Of a stretch of 64,000 nt of DNA, positions 30,508 to 39,779 are shown piece by piece. Under the pieces are notes generated by a model. It made no database searches, was not told the DNA's origin, and saw only the letters and a program-made list of their open reading frames with translations. Source of the DNA: Endozoicomonas sp. OPT23 (GTDB lineage: Bacteria > Pseudomonadota > Gammaproteobacteria > Pseudomonadales > Endozoicomonadaceae); contig NZ_PPFD01000009.1 in assembly GCF_009653635.1 (NCBI RefSeq), positions 124,001-188,000 of the forward strand, read 5' to 3'. A program made the position numbers and the translations under genes. Positions within the stretch are counted from its first letter, which is position 1; every line of letters begins with the position of its first letter.

Positions 30508-30882
30508 TCAGTCCAAAGTTTCTTTGTAGGCAGCTTCGTCCATCAGATTGTCCAGATCGGACTCATTGGACAGTTTGATTTTGGCGATCCAGCCAGTGTC
30601 TAAAGGAGATTCATTGATGGTTTCCGGAGCTTCGTCCAGAGTTTCATTGACCTCAACCACTTCACCGCTGACAGGTGCATAGATGTCAGACGCTGCTTTT
30701 ACAGACTCAACCAGAGAGAACTCAGTGCCTGCAGTGACTTCCTGACCGATTTCCGGCAGTTCTACAAATACTACGTCGCCCAGCAGTTCCTGAGCGTGTT
30801 CACTGATACCCACTGTTACAGTACCGTCGCCGTTTACCTGAACCCATTCGTGTGATGGAGCAAATTTCAGACTTGCAGTCAT
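30508..30882 (-). CDS. gcvH: Glycine cleavage system H protein
   Basis: 124-residue lipoyl carrier of the glycine cleavage complex; it shuttles the aminomethyl intermediate between P, T and L proteins. The lipoylated lysine is Lys62 in [12 protein letters not shown], and HEWV near residue 11 is diagnostic. AAGGA lies 8 nt ahead of the ATG. Gene order on minus is gcvH-gcvP-gcvT with sdaA upstream; the L protein (lpd) is not in this window. Confidence 0.97.
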   Translation of the reverse strand: MTASLKFAPSHEWVQVNGDGTVTVGISEHAQELLGDVVFVELPEIGQEVTAGTEFSLVESVKAASDIYAPVSGEVVEVNETLDEAPETINESPLDTGWIAKIKLSNESDLDNLMDEAAYKETLD

Positions 30883-30966
30883 GATGCATTCCTTCTTTCT
30901 TTATAGTTAGTTTTTGTTGTTAGCTTTAATGAACAGCTGTAATTAACGTTTCAACTTATGTCGCAA

Positions 30967-32349
30967 TCAGCAGGCAACAGCGTTGATGGCAAGGCCACCT
31001 GTGGCTGTTTCCCGGTATTTTTCATGCATGTCCAGACCAGTCTGGTACATGGTTTGAATCACTTCATCCAGGTGAACACGATGACTGCCGTCACCGTTCA
31101 TGGCCAGGCGAGCAGCGTTAAGCGCTTTCACTCCACCCATGGTGTTTCGTTCGATACAGGGAACCTGAACCAGTCCGGCGATTGGATCGCAGGTCAGGCC
31201 AAGGTTGTGTTCCATGCCAATTTCAGCGGCATTTTCGATTTGCTCGTTGGTTCCACCCTGCACTGCACACAGTGCACCTGCAGCCATGGAACAGGCCACT
31301 CCAATCTCACCCTGACAACCTACTTCAGCAGCAGATATAGAGGCATTTTTCTTATAAAGCATGCCGATGGCGGCAGCCGTCGCCAGAAAGGTTACTATGC
31401 CGTCGTCGCCATCTTTATTAAGAAACTTCTCGAAGTAAGCCAGAACCGCTGGAATAACGCCCGCTGCACCATTAGTGGGTGCTGTTACTACACGACCACC
31501 GACAGCATTCTCTTCATTGACGGCCATGGCAAACAGGTTAACCCAGTCCATCGCTTCCAGATGGTTATCACCGGATTTCTGTTTCTTCAGCAGGTCAGCA
31601 TGAAGGCTGTTAGCACGACGTTTTACTCCCAGACCACCCGGCAATACACCAGTGCGAACACAACCACGATCGATACAGGCATTCATAACATCGCGAATAT
31701 GCAGCAAGTCTTTTCGGATATCGTCAGAGCGACCCAGTAGAGCTTCATTGGCCAGTGCCATTTCAGCGATGGAAAGGCCGGATTTTCTGCCCATAACCAG
31801 CAGGTCTTCACCATTCTCGAACGGGTATGGAAGTTTTACTGATGAAGCTTCTTCTGGCTGATCATTTTTCTCAGTTTCTTCTTCACTGAGAACAAAACCA
31901 CCACCTACGGAATAGAAATTGTTCTGGTAAATGACAATACCGGCTTCATCTCGAACGCTTAGAGTCATGCCATTAGGGTGTTTGGGCAGAGACTGACCAA
32001 AACAGAACAACAAATCAGACTCTTCTTTAAAAGCTATTGTCTTTATGCCACCCAGATCGATTTTCTGGAGTTCACGAATAGTGGCGACCAATTCTGGCGC
32101 ATAATCTGGATCTATCTGATCCGGTTGTTCACCCGAAAGACCCTGCATAACGGCGGTATCTGTCGCATGTCCCTTGCCTGTCATCGCCAGTGAGCCGAAT
32201 AATTCGACTTTAACACTGGCTACCTGTTCCATCAGGTTTCTGCTAACCAGTTCTGCAACAAAACGGTTACCAGCCACCATTGGGCCAACGGTATGGGAAG
32301 AAGATGGACCAAGGCCAATCTTGAAAAGGTCCAGCACGCTCAAACCCAT
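30967..32349 (-). CDS. sdaA: L-serine ammonia-lyase (iron-sulfur type)
   Basis: 460 residues from the ATG at 32349, selected because GGAG lies 6 nt upstream and the family N-terminus ([20 protein letters not shown]) begins there. It deaminates L-serine to pyruvate with a [4Fe-4S] cluster; the candidate cluster cysteines are in [14 protein letters not shown] and [14 protein letters not shown]. Both the N-terminal beta and the C-terminal alpha domain are fused. It is the promoter-proximal gene of the gcv set and divergent from the XRE-cupin regulator; this placement makes it the exit from glycine catabolism to pyruvate. Confidence 0.96.
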   Translation of the reverse strand: MGLSVLDLFKIGLGPSSSHTVGPMVAGNRFVAELVSRNLMEQVASVKVELFGSLAMTGKGHATDTAVMQGLSGEQPDQIDPDYAPELVATIRELQKIDLGGIKTIAFKEESDLLFCFGQSLPKHPNGMTLSVRDEAGIVIYQNNFYSVGGGFVLSEEETEKNDQPEEASSVKLPYPFENGEDLLVMGRKSGLSIAEMALANEALLGRSDDIRKDLLHIRDVMNACIDRGCVRTGVLPGGLGVKRRANSLHADLLKKQKSGDNHLEAMDWVNLFAMAVNEENAVGGRVVTAPTNGAAGVIPAVLAYFEKFLNKDGDDGIVTFLATAAAIGMLYKKNASISAAEVGCQGEIGVACSMAAGALCAVQGGTNEQIENAAEIGMEHNLGLTCDPIAGLVQVPCIERNTMGGVKALNAARLAMNGDGSHRVHLDEVIQTMYQTGLDMHEKYRETATGGLAINAVAC

Positions 32350-32498
32350 AGAAGACTCCGTTGTTATTATTTGTCTGAGCATTTTTGTCATTACTGGAAG
32401 CAACGAAAAAAATGCGTCTTTAGCTCAAGGCTGAATTTATGTTTCTTTTCCAATGGTTTGAGAGATTACCAAGACATTTTTTCATCATCAACCAAAAA

Positions 32499-32514
32499 GT
32501 TTCCTATAAGAAAC
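32499..32514. promoter_or_regulatory. Candidate operator of the XRE-cupin regulator
   Basis: GTTTCCTATAAGAAAC, a GTTTC-N6-GAAAC dyad flanked by A and T runs, midway between sdaA and the regulator gene. A closely related 16-mer (13 of 16 positions, reversed) lies upstream of glyA at 37008-37023. Sharing between co-functional promoters suggests regulator binding; which protein binds is inference. Confidence 0.45.
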
Positions 32515-32609
32515 ATTTTTAACAATACTCATACTTTTGCGATTGCGATATAGTTAAGCTCCAGCTTTCCACTATCAGGAAGCAACTTCTCGAACAAACC
32601 GGATACACC

Positions 32610-33257
32610 ATGTCAGAACACACGGATTTCCTGAAAGACGAACAGGTCAAAATAAAAATCGAACGCAGGAATCCAGCTAAAAATAAGGCTGACGCTACCG
32701 TTGAGCCTTTACAGCTGGGGCAGAGGGTTCGGGAGATTCGCAAAACCAGAAATCTCACCCTGGAAGAGGTCAGTAAACTGACCGGTCTTTCAAGATCAGC
32801 GATCTCCAAAATTGAGAATGATCAGATCTCTCCTACGTTTGCCGCTGTCACCAAACTGGTTAACGGACTGGGAATCGACATCCCACAACTGTTTAGTCCG
32901 GCTAAAAAGAAGTCAGCAGCCGTAGGTCGTCGTGACGTCACTTTAAAAGGCACTGGTAAGCTTCATCCCACCAAAACCTATGAACATGAACTGCTTGCGG
33001 CAGAGTTAACTGGTAAGCGAATGGTGCCCTATCGCACCACCGTCTGTGCACGCAGCTTTAATGATTATGAAGAATGGGTAAGACACGAAGGTGAAGAGTT
33101 CCTACTGGTTCTGAGTGGCAGTATTGAGCTTTACACCGAATTTTATCAGCCCGTAGAACTTCAGGAAGGCGACAGCGCTTATTATGATGCTGAAATGGGG
33201 CACGCGGTTATTTCAACCAGTGAAGAGGATGCAGTTATTCTCTGGGTTACCGCTTAG
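32610..33257 (+). CDS. XRE-family regulator with C-terminal cupin domain
   Basis: 215 residues. The HTH covers about 37-92 (VREIRKTRNLTLEEVSKLTG, SRSAISKIEN), and a cupin-2 sensor domain about 140-205 (GEEFLLVLSGSIELY, GDSAYYDAEMGHAV). This architecture is common among regulators of amino-acid catabolism that sense a small ligand through the cupin. Divergent from sdaA-gcvHPT, so control of this operon, and perhaps of glyA and agcS through a shared dyad, is likely. The N-terminal 36 residues are charged and outside the known domains. Confidence 0.9.
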   Translation: MSEHTDFLKDEQVKIKIERRNPAKNKADATVEPLQLGQRVREIRKTRNLTLEEVSKLTGLSRSAISKIENDQISPTFAAVTKLVNGLGIDIPQLFSPAKKKSAAVGRRDVTLKGTGKLHPTKTYEHELLAAELTGKRMVPYRTTVCARSFNDYEEWVRHEGEEFLLVLSGSIELYTEFYQPVELQEGDSAYYDAEMGHAVISTSEEDAVILWVTA

Positions 33258-33286
33258 TCAAAAATTGTTAGTACAGTTAAGCCCAT

Positions 33287-33318
33287 GAATCTGCCTGAAG
33301 CTCGGAACAGGCAGGTTC
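33287..33318 (+). terminator. Hairpin after the XRE-cupin gene
   Basis: Stem GAATCTGCCTG with CAGGCAGGTTC (11 bp including one G-T pair), 10-nt loop, 29 bp beyond the stop. No real T-run follows (agagccttta), so termination efficiency is uncertain. Confidence 0.5.
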
Positions 33319-33488
33319 AGAGCCTTTATTAACTCTCTCGCCTTAAATGCTTCAGTTTTTACTTTCACTCCATCACTGCTAATGTAATTTACTATTGCTA
33401 TCTCGAGTTAACAGTAAAAACAGCAATGGCCAGAGGCCTTGCGGAGATAGCTTATAAAAACAAATAAAACATTACTTAATGGACAATC

Positions 33489-34577
33489 ATGTTCACAAAA
33501 ATGCTTCTTCTATTATTAGCGTTTTGTACTCTTTCTGCCGGCTTCGCCAGCGAAAAGCTGATTATTGCCCACCGCGGTGCCAGCGGATATCTGCCCGAAC
33601 ACACCCTGGAATCATACACTGCCGCCTACTTTATGAATGCAGACTACATTGAGCAGGATGTTGTCATGACCCGTGATAACCAGCTTGTTCTTCTGCATGA
33701 TATTTTCCTGGATCGTGTCACCGACGCAGCATTCAAATTCCCCAACCGCTTCCGAATAGAAGCTGATGGCAGTAAGCGCTGGCGCGTTATTGACTTTACA
33801 CTGGCAGAAATTAAAAAGCTGAATGTTACTACAGGCTTTCGTACAACTGATGCTCCCACAAAACAGCATGACAGGAGTCAGACCACAGCCATCTGGCCCG
33901 AACGTTTTCCTATCTGGAAATCAGGCTTTAGAGTAGCCACTTTGGCTGAAGCCATAGAGTTAATCCAGGGTTTGAATAAGGCAACAGGCAGGAATGTCGG
34001 CATCTATCCAGAAGTTAAAAACCCCAGTCAGTTTCTGATCGAAGGAAAGGACATATCTCTTGCTGTATTGAAAGAGTTGAAAAAATACGGTTACCACAAG
34101 AAATCTGACAAAATATTTATTCAGTGTTTTAACCCTATTGAAACCAGGCGAATTGCTGAAGAGCTTCTACCAAAACTGGGAATGGAGCTAAACGTTATTC
34201 AGCTGATCGCTAAAACCAGCTGGAACGAGTCCTACAGTATTATCGATGGCAAGTTGATTCCCTATGACTTCGGTTGGATGCTTGAAAAAGGAGGTATGAA
34301 AAAAATTGCCGAATACGCGGACGGCATTGGTCCATGGAAATCTTTTCTTCTGGATACAAAACAATCCGCCCGCACAGGATTGACTCTATTACCTATGATA
34401 TCTGAAGCAAAAAAACTCGGATTAAAAGTACATCCATACACCTTTCGTGCAGATGAAGGTCGTATTCTCACCCCCGCCAAAGACTTTGAAGATATGGTCA
34501 GCATGTTTTTTTATGATATCGGTGTAGATGCCGTATTCACTGACTTCCCTGACCGAGCCCATAAAGTTCGACGATAA
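33489..34577 (+). CDS. glpQ: Periplasmic glycerophosphodiester phosphodiesterase
   Basis: 362-residue GDPD-family enzyme that hydrolyses glycerophosphodiesters from phospholipid breakdown to glycerol-3-phosphate plus alcohol. Signal peptide residues 1-20 (cleavage after AGFA). Catalytic motifs are IIAHRGASGYLPEHTLESY, EQDVVMTRD and LLHD; a later EVKNP strand supplies a metal-binding Glu. Length matches E. coli GlpQ (358). It and the next lipoprotein gene sit within the glycine/serine island without an evident link to that pathway. Confidence 0.92.
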   Translation: MFTKMLLLLLAFCTLSAGFASEKLIIAHRGASGYLPEHTLESYTAAYFMNADYIEQDVVMTRDNQLVLLHDIFLDRVTDAAFKFPNRFRIEADGSKRWRVIDFTLAEIKKLNVTTGFRTTDAPTKQHDRSQTTAIWPERFPIWKSGFRVATLAEAIELIQGLNKATGRNVGIYPEVKNPSQFLIEGKDISLAVLKELKKYGYHKKSDKIFIQCFNPIETRRIAEELLPKLGMELNVIQLIAKTSWNESYSIIDGKLIPYDFGWMLEKGGMKKIAEYADGIGPWKSFLLDTKQSARTGLTLLPMISEAKKLGLKVHPYTFRADEGRILTPAKDFEDMVSMFFYDIGVDAVFTDFPDRAHKVRR

Positions 34578-34767
34578 ATCGAGTCAGAACCCTTACTTTC
34601 TTAGTCAAAAGTATTCAGATGCCTTCAAATAATTCACGTATTCAAGGTTAATCCAGACCGGTTTCAGGTTTTTCATTACAGCCTACAGAAGCCGCCCATC
34701 CAAAACATAAATGATAATTAATATATCAACTACACTTCCAGCTACTCCGACTATCAAGATAATAATA

Positions 34768-35415
34768 ATGAAGCACTATAGTCTTGCTTTACTAAGCCTT
34801 ATCGCAGCTGCTGGTTGCGCCCCCACTCAGTCTGAAGCGAGCCAGATTTTTCTTCTTTGTGAGTATAAAAAAGTCTACATTGAAAGCGAACCTCAACACT
34901 TACTCATCAAATATGGAACCACCCCCAGCCATCAGGATTTTCAGTTATTCTTTTCCCGACCTTCAACTGAGAAACTCGAACCTGTCTCTATTCCAGACAA
35001 CCATTTTATTTCTAATTTTTTAATTAACAGCCAGAAAACTATTACCGGCCTCTGCCACAGGATTCCCACTGTTAAGGTTAGATACCTTATTTCGCATTAT
35101 GAGGAAAGTCACCCGACAAACAGCATCTTTTCGAACGAAATCCAACCTGGTGAAGTCAGGTATGCGAACTTCTCATGGGACACTGTATCAGGAAAGAACT
35201 ACCGCCAAACTCTCGCTATAGCCTCACTCAATTTATTCGTTCTAGCCGTACCTGCATTGAGCATACTCGGCTCCGTTTTTGACCAGTTATTACACTCTAG
35301 GACAAACTATTTTGTTTCGGAGCCTTATCCTGACATGGGGGTAGATGAGTTCAGACCTATGGGCATGCCCATTCAAAACGAGATAGTATCTTTGCGTAGA
35401 CTTGCAAGGGACTAG
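34768..35415 (+). CDS. Putative lipoprotein of unknown function
   Basis: 215 residues from the ATG at 34768; the frame is open upstream to 34711, but the hydrophobic leader starts here (MKHYSLALLSLIAAAGCAPT). Cys17 after AAG resembles a lipobox although position -3 is Ala, so either lipidation or ordinary cleavage is possible. Another hydrophobic segment at about 152-172 (LAIASLNLFVLAVPALSIL) suggests a membrane anchor. No recognised domain. No strong ribosome site is visible. It lies between glpQ and the convergent glyA terminator. Confidence 0.55.
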   Translation: MKHYSLALLSLIAAAGCAPTQSEASQIFLLCEYKKVYIESEPQHLLIKYGTTPSHQDFQLFFSRPSTEKLEPVSIPDNHFISNFLINSQKTITGLCHRIPTVKVRYLISHYEESHPTNSIFSNEIQPGEVRYANFSWDTVSGKNYRQTLAIASLNLFVLAVPALSILGSVFDQLLHSRTNYFVSEPYPDMGVDEFRPMGMPIQNEIVSLRRLARD

Positions 35416-35507
35416 TATATAGCAGGTAGCCTCTCTTCAAACTTTGACGACAACCTATGTCCAGATAACCTGAAAACCAACCCTGAATCTAAGTACAAAA
35501 CGAAAAA

Positions 35508-35537
35508 CGCCCGGACACCATTAAAGATATCCGGGCG
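35508..35537 (-). terminator. Rho-independent terminator of glyA
   Basis: Perfect stem CGCCCGGA/TCCGGGCG, 14-nt loop, followed on minus by TTTTTCGTTTT (tract at 35503-35507 and beyond). It lies 69 bp past the glyA stop. Confidence 0.88.
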
Positions 35538-35606
35538 AGTCATGCTTGCACTGTCAGAGGCACCCACTACGATCTGACAATACAACACATTCTTTTATTC
35601 ATAAGC

Positions 35607-36905
35607 TCATGCGTAGAGAGGGAAGCGAGCACAAAGTTCTTCGACTTCAACTTTTACTTTCTCTTCTACAGCATGGTTACCGTCAGTGCCGTTCTCGACC
35701 AGACCATCCAGTACATCACTGATCAAGTGAGCGACTTTGCGGAACTCTTCTTCACCAAAACCACGAGTGGTACCCGCTGGCGTACCCAGGCGGATGCCGG
35801 AAGTGACCATTGGCTTTTCAGGGTCGAATGGAATGCCGTTCTTGTTACAGGTGATACCGGCTCTTTCCAGAGCTTCCTCAACATAGTTACCTTTCAGCCC
35901 CTTCGGACGCAGGTCAACCAGCACCAGGTGTGTATCAGTACCGCCGGTTACGATGTCACAACCGCGTTCAACCATAACTTCAGACAGAGCACGGGCATTC
36001 TTTACGACAGAACCAATGTAGTCCTTGAATTCTGGCTGCAGTGCTTCACCGAGTGCCACTGCTTTACCAGCAATAACGTGCATCAGTGGACCACCCTGCA
36101 GGCCCGGGAATACGGCAGAGTTAATCTTTTTACCCAGATCCAGATTGTTGGACAGAATCATACCGCCACGAGGACCACGGAGAGTCTTGTGCGTAGTAGT
36201 AGTAACGATGTCTGCATAAGGCAGCGGGCTTGGGTGTGCACCGGTAGCAATCAGGCCAGCAATGTGTGCCATATCAACCATCAGATAAGCACCAACCTTG
36301 TCAGCAATATCACGGAAACGTTTGAAATCAATTTCACGAGGAATCGCAGAACCGCCAGCAATAATCATCTTTGGCTGGCACTCAACGGCCTGAGCTTCTA
36401 CTTCATCGTAATCAATCTGCTGGGTATCACGATTTACGCCGTACTGAACTGCATTAAACCATTTACCAGACAGAGCAGGACGAGCACCGTGAGTCAGGTG
36501 ACCACCGGCGTCCAGTGACATACCCAGAATAGTGTCACCCGGCTGCAGCAGTGCCAGCATTACCGCACCGTTAGCCTGAGCACCGGAGTGAGGCTGAACA
36601 TTTACGAACTGGCAGTCGAACAATTGCTTGGCTCGCTCAATGGCAAGAGTCTCAACCTTATCTACGTGCTCACAGCCACCATAATAACGGCGACCTGCAT
36701 AGCCTTCAGCGTACTTGTTGGTCAGCACTGTTCCCTGAGCTTCCATGACTGCGCGGGAAACAATATTCTCGGAAGCAATCAGTTCGATCTGCTTTTCCTG
36801 ACGTTCATTCTCTTCATTAACAGCGGAACGAACAGCGGAGTCGATAGCGGACAGGTCTTGAGTAAAGAATGCCTGTGCGGCTTCTGACGGGTATGCCTTG
36901 CTCAT
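35607..36905 (-). CDS. glyA: Serine hydroxymethyltransferase
   Basis: 432-residue PLP enzyme interconverting serine and glycine with tetrahydrofolate. The PLP lysine is in [37 protein letters not shown] and [11 protein letters not shown] are further signatures. The C-terminus is about 15 residues longer than E. coli GlyA and acidic ([12 protein letters not shown]). Beside agcS and the gcv/sdaA set it probably runs in the serine-forming direction, capturing the methylene-THF from glycine cleavage. A second, housekeeping glyA elsewhere in the genome would be expected if this copy is catabolic. Confidence 0.97.
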   Translation of the reverse strand: MSKAYPSEAAQAFFTQDLSAIDSAVRSAVNEENERQEKQIELIASENIVSRAVMEAQGTVLTNKYAEGYAGRRYYGGCEHVDKVETLAIERAKQLFDCQFVNVQPHSGAQANGAVMLALLQPGDTILGMSLDAGGHLTHGARPALSGKWFNAVQYGVNRDTQQIDYDEVEAQAVECQPKMIIAGGSAIPREIDFKRFRDIADKVGAYLMVDMAHIAGLIATGAHPSPLPYADIVTTTTHKTLRGPRGGMILSNNLDLGKKINSAVFPGLQGGPLMHVIAGKAVALGEALQPEFKDYIGSVVKNARALSEVMVERGCDIVTGGTDTHLVLVDLRPKGLKGNYVEEALERAGITCNKNGIPFDPEKPMVTSGIRLGTPAGTTRGFGEEEFRKVAHLISDVLDGLVENGTDGNHAVEEKVKVEVEELCARFPLYA

Positions 36906-37007
36906 TTATTATTTTCTCCAGAGACGGACATGGCCGTTTATTATTGTTTGTCTGTGAAACATTTTGATGGCGTCACTTTATCGCCAAAATTCTTATCAGG
37001 CAACTTT

Positions 37008-37023
37008 TTCTCTTATAGGAAAC
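37008..37023. promoter_or_regulatory. Candidate operator upstream of glyA
   Basis: TTCTCTTATAGGAAAC: 13 of 16 positions match the reverse complement of the dyad at 32499-32514, with the GAAAC half and TTATAG core intact. It lies 103 bp upstream of the glyA start, on the agcS-facing side. Confidence 0.4.
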
Positions 37024-37107
37024 TTTTATTTACAAAGTTTGAATCTTAATCAGCTCATTGACGTATAACTGGAATAACAAATTCATCAGAGACAATGGAA
37101 GACAACA

Positions 37108-37158
37108 ATGAGCATAGAGAGCCGTATTTTTGAACACACTGATAATATTGAGCTATGA
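37108..37158 (+). CDS. 16-codon leader ORF upstream of agcS
   Basis: ATG to TGA encoding MSIESRIFEHTDNIEL, with GGAAG 6 nt before the ATG, an ideal ribosome site. It is not enriched in Gly or Ser codons, so classical attenuation by those amino acids is not indicated. It could be a short regulatory peptide, a gene remnant, or chance. Confidence 0.2.
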   Translation: MSIESRIFEHTDNIEL

Positions 37159-37432
37159 AATAATTTGCTGATAAATGTGGTTTTTTTATTAAAAGAGCAC
37201 TTGAAAGATTGGTTATATAAGGATAATTTCTCTTTTAGTAAACATTCACCACCAATAAGAAAAAAACAAAGAGGTGCACTACTACCTAATACAACTTTGA
37301 CCAATAGCAGTAAACGGGCAAAGGCCCCTGACAAATTCTACGAACAGCGACACCGGCACCCACTGTCCCTGTTTTGCCAAAAGCCATAAAAAAACCGACG
37401 TAATACAATAAAAATAAGGATCCTTTATCACC

Positions 37433-38809
37433 ATGGAATTATTAACCTCCATATTCAGCTCCATAAACAGCGTTGTCTGGGGCCCCATGATGCTGGTACT
37501 CATACTGGGTACCGGTCTTTTCCTGATGCTCGGTCTTCGACTGATGCCTCTCCTCAAGCTCGGCACTGGCTTCAAACTCCTCTGGGGCGGAAGAAACAGT
37601 AAAAAGGGTGAAGAGAAAGAAGGTGAGATTTCACCTTTCCAGGCTCTGATGACCGCACTGTCCGCAACCGTTGGTACTGGTAACATCGCTGGTGTTGCTA
37701 CTGCTGTATTCCTCGGCGGCCCTGGCGCACTGTTCTGGATGTGGTGTACTGCCCTCGTTGGTATGGCCACCAAGTTCTCCGAAGCCGTTCTGGCCGTTAA
37801 ATACCGTGAAGTAGATGAAGAAGGCAACCACGTTGGTGGCCCGATGTACTACATCAAGAACGGTCTGGGTCAGAAGTGGGCATGGCTGGGTACAACCTTT
37901 GCCGTATTCGCTGCTATCGCTGCTTTCGGTATCGGTAACACAGTACAGTCCAACTCCGTTGCTGATGTACTGCATGCCAACTTCGACATGCCACAATGGG
38001 TCACCGGCGTCATTCTGATGGTACTGGTTGGTGCGGTATTGCTGGGTGGCGTCAAGCGTATCGGCGCTGTTGCTGGCGCACTGGTTCCTGTTATGGCCAT
38101 CGCTTATCTGGGTGCAGGCCTGATCGTTCTGGCGATCAATGCTGACGCGATTCCACACGCTCTGGACCTGATCTTCACTTACGCTTTCACTGACACTGCT
38201 GCTGAAGGTGGCTTTGCCGGTGCAGCTGTATGGATGGCGATTCGTTTCGGTGTAGCTCGCGGCGTTTTCTCTAACGAAGCCGGCCTGGGTTCCGCTCCAA
38301 TCGCTCACGCTGCCGCACAGACTAAAGATCCTGTACGTCAGGGTCTGATTGCGATGCTGGGTACCTTTATTGATACCATCGTTATCTGCTCTATCACTGG
38401 CCTGGCAATCATCACTTCCGGTCTCTGGACTTCTGGTGAATCTGGCGCTGCTCTGACTTCTGCTGCTTTTGCCCAGGCTCTGCCAGGTGTAGGTAACTAC
38501 ATCATCGCAGTTTCCCTGAGCATCTTTGCCTTCACCACAATCCTTGGTTGGGCTCTGTATGGCGAACGTAGCGTTGAATACCTGCTGGGCGTTAAAGCGA
38601 TCAAGCCTTACCGCATCCTGTGGATCCTGGCTGTTCCAGCCGGTGCAGTACTAAGCCTGGACTTCATCTGGCTGGTAGCTGACACCCTGAACGCTATGAT
38701 GGCTCTACCTAACCTGATTGCCCTGTGCATGCTAAGCCCGGTTGTATTCAAACTGGCTAAAGAGTACTTCTCCGACAAGAAAAGCGGCGAAACTGTCTCT
38801 GCACAGTAA
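37433..38809 (+). CDS. agcS: Alanine/glycine:cation symporter (AGCS family)
   Basis: 458-residue sodium/alanine/glycine symporter, about 11 membrane segments. Family signatures: SPFQALMTALSATVGTGNIAG, GGPGALFWMW and FSNEAGLGSAPIAHAAA. Codon use is strongly biased to a few codons (GGT, GCT, CTG), pointing to high expression. Spacing from AGGA to the ATG is a long 12 nt. Placed between glyA and its own strong terminator, it is the natural entry point for glycine or alanine feeding the gcv/glyA/sdaA pathway. Confidence 0.95.
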   Translation: MELLTSIFSSINSVVWGPMMLVLILGTGLFLMLGLRLMPLLKLGTGFKLLWGGRNSKKGEEKEGEISPFQALMTALSATVGTGNIAGVATAVFLGGPGALFWMWCTALVGMATKFSEAVLAVKYREVDEEGNHVGGPMYYIKNGLGQKWAWLGTTFAVFAAIAAFGIGNTVQSNSVADVLHANFDMPQWVTGVILMVLVGAVLLGGVKRIGAVAGALVPVMAIAYLGAGLIVLAINADAIPHALDLIFTYAFTDTAAEGGFAGAAVWMAIRFGVARGVFSNEAGLGSAPIAHAAAQTKDPVRQGLIAMLGTFIDTIVICSITGLAIITSGLWTSGESGAALTSAAFAQALPGVGNYIIAVSLSIFAFTTILGWALYGERSVEYLLGVKAIKPYRILWILAVPAGAVLSLDFIWLVADTLNAMMALPNLIALCMLSPVVFKLAKEYFSDKKSGETVSAQ

Positions 38810-38821
38810 CTCTTTTTAAAG

Positions 38822-38857
38822 CTGAAGCCTGATGACCCCAGTCAGGCTTCAGTTTTT
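38822..38857 (+). terminator. Rho-independent terminator of agcS
   Basis: Perfect 11-bp stem CTGAAGCCTGA/TCAGGCTTCAG, 9-nt loop, then TTTTT, 12 bp after the agcS stop. Confidence 0.92.
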
Positions 38858-39147
38858 ACCCACTTCTCCCATCTCGCTTTATTTCAATCATTTCTAAACA
38901 GATATCAACCAGTTAGCTCACCCATAACCCCCACAACACCGTCATTGCTGTACGAACGCCTCAGCCGCATTCTTTGATTTAGAGCATATAAGCGCTTATC
39001 TGTAAGAAATATGTCATCTAACAAACCTTCACAGCCTAGAGCCGCATGCTACAATGCTGATTCACTAAAAACATGTACTCTTGCCTGATACCAAAGACTG
39101 CAGCGACTTTTTTGAAGTCAAAGGTGACGTTTTAACCGATGATTTCC
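38858..39147. other. Promoter region and long leader of the RRM gene
   Basis: No gene. A possible -10 (TACAAT at about 39050) would give a leader of about 155 nt ahead of the RRM start. The in-frame extension from 39081 is unlikely to be translated because it lacks a ribosome site and the RRM fold begins at 39213. Confidence 0.35.
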
Positions 39148-39196
39148 AGGACGCTCGGTGCTTTTTATGGTCACAGAAAAGCAGCTACAGCGTCCT
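39148..39196 (+). promoter_or_regulatory. Leader hairpin of the RRM gene
   Basis: AGGACGCT (39148-39155) and AGCGTCCT (39189-39196) form a perfect 8-bp stem; with a one-base bulge, CC at 39146-39147 can also pair with GG of the Shine-Dalgarno CGGAGAGAG. The leader could therefore tune translation, as in cold-inducible RNA-binding protein genes; this is inference. Confidence 0.4.
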
Positions 39197-39212
39197 CGGA
39201 GAGAGAGAGAAA

Positions 39213-39536
39213 ATGTCAAACAAACTGTTCGTTGGCAATCTGGCCTTTGCAGCCACTGAACAAGATCTAGAAGAAGCTTTTAGCGCCTATGGCGAAATCG
39301 AAGAAGCTAAGATTATTCTGGATCGCGAAACCGGTCGTTCACGTGGTTTTGCATTCGTGACCTTCACTTCCAATGACGCTGCCGAAGCTGCTCTGGCTCT
39401 GGACGGCCGTGACCTTTCCGGACGCGGTATCAGAGTAAGCATTGCTACTGAACGCCCACGCAACAACAATAGTGGCGCTCGTCGCAACTTTGGTGGTGGC
39501 GGTGGTAACCGTGAAGGTAGTAACCGCCGCTTCTGA
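39213..39536 (+). CDS. RRM-domain RNA-binding protein
   Basis: 107 residues. A single RNA-recognition motif fills residues 3-80: RNP2 is KLFVGNL, RNP1 is RGFAFVTF. The tail from about 82 is basic and Gly/Asn-rich (RPRNNNSGARRN, GGGGGN), like cold-induced RNA-binding proteins of cyanobacteria and marine gammaproteobacteria. The ATG at 39213 follows a purine-rich ribosome site. A strong terminator follows directly. Confidence 0.93.
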   Translation: MSNKLFVGNLAFAATEQDLEEAFSAYGEIEEAKIILDRETGRSRGFAFVTFTSNDAAEAALALDGRDLSGRGIRVSIATERPRNNNSGARRNFGGGGGNREGSNRRF

Positions 39537-39562
39537 GCCTTGTAACTCTTAAGCAATAAGAA

Positions 39563-39588
39563 ACCGATCACCCTGATCGGTTTTTTTT
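39563..39588 (+). terminator. Rho-independent terminator of the RRM gene
   Basis: ACCGATCA-CCC-TGATCGGT running into eight T residues, 26 bp after the stop. Confidence 0.93.
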
Positions 39589-39603
39589 ATTTCTGACAGG
39601 CAT

Positions 39604-39637
39604 AAAAAAACCCCAACAGCCTGAGCTATTAGGGTTT
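39604..39637 (-). terminator. Rho-independent terminator of the tRNA operon
   Basis: On minus: 13-bp stem AAACCCTAATAGC with GCTGTTGGGGTTT (two G-T pairs), loop TCAG, followed by a T-run (39604-39610). It lies 10 nt after the last tRNA-Asp. Confidence 0.9.
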
Positions 39638-39646
39638 TAGAAAGGA

Positions 39647-39723
39647 TGGCGGACCGGACGAGACTCGAACTCGCGACCTCCGGCGTGACAGGCCGGCATT
39701 CTAACCAACTGAACTACCGGTCC
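39647..39723 (-). tRNA. tRNA-Asp(GTC), last gene of the array
   Basis: 77-nt cloverleaf with encoded CCA; acceptor GGACCGG/CCGGTCC, anticodon GTC at 39689-39687. All six Asp copies in the array are identical in sequence. Confidence 0.97.
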
Positions 39724-39779
39724 GCTATTCCTGCTTGCTGTTTTTCAGAGATAACTCCTTCAAACATCAAGACTTAATG

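Larger units (their letters stand above)
36906..37432. promoter_or_regulatory. Divergent regulatory region glyA/agcS
   Basis: 527 bp without a long gene. It holds the degenerate GTTTC/GAAAC dyad at 37008-37023, a 16-codon ORF at 37108-37158 and an AT-rich stretch to the agcS start. I looked for the conserved cores of the glycine riboswitch here and in the other gcv leaders and did not find them. Confidence 0.5.

Noticed and set aside
34711-34767. Longer N-terminus for the lipoprotein gene
   Set aside because: The extra residues precede the hydrophobic leader and would bury the signal peptide.
35673-36518. 281-codon ORF antisense to glyA (and a similar one at 30958-31740 antisense to sdaA)
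   Set aside because: Both mirror strongly conserved enzymes on the other strand and have no recognisable domain or ribosome site.
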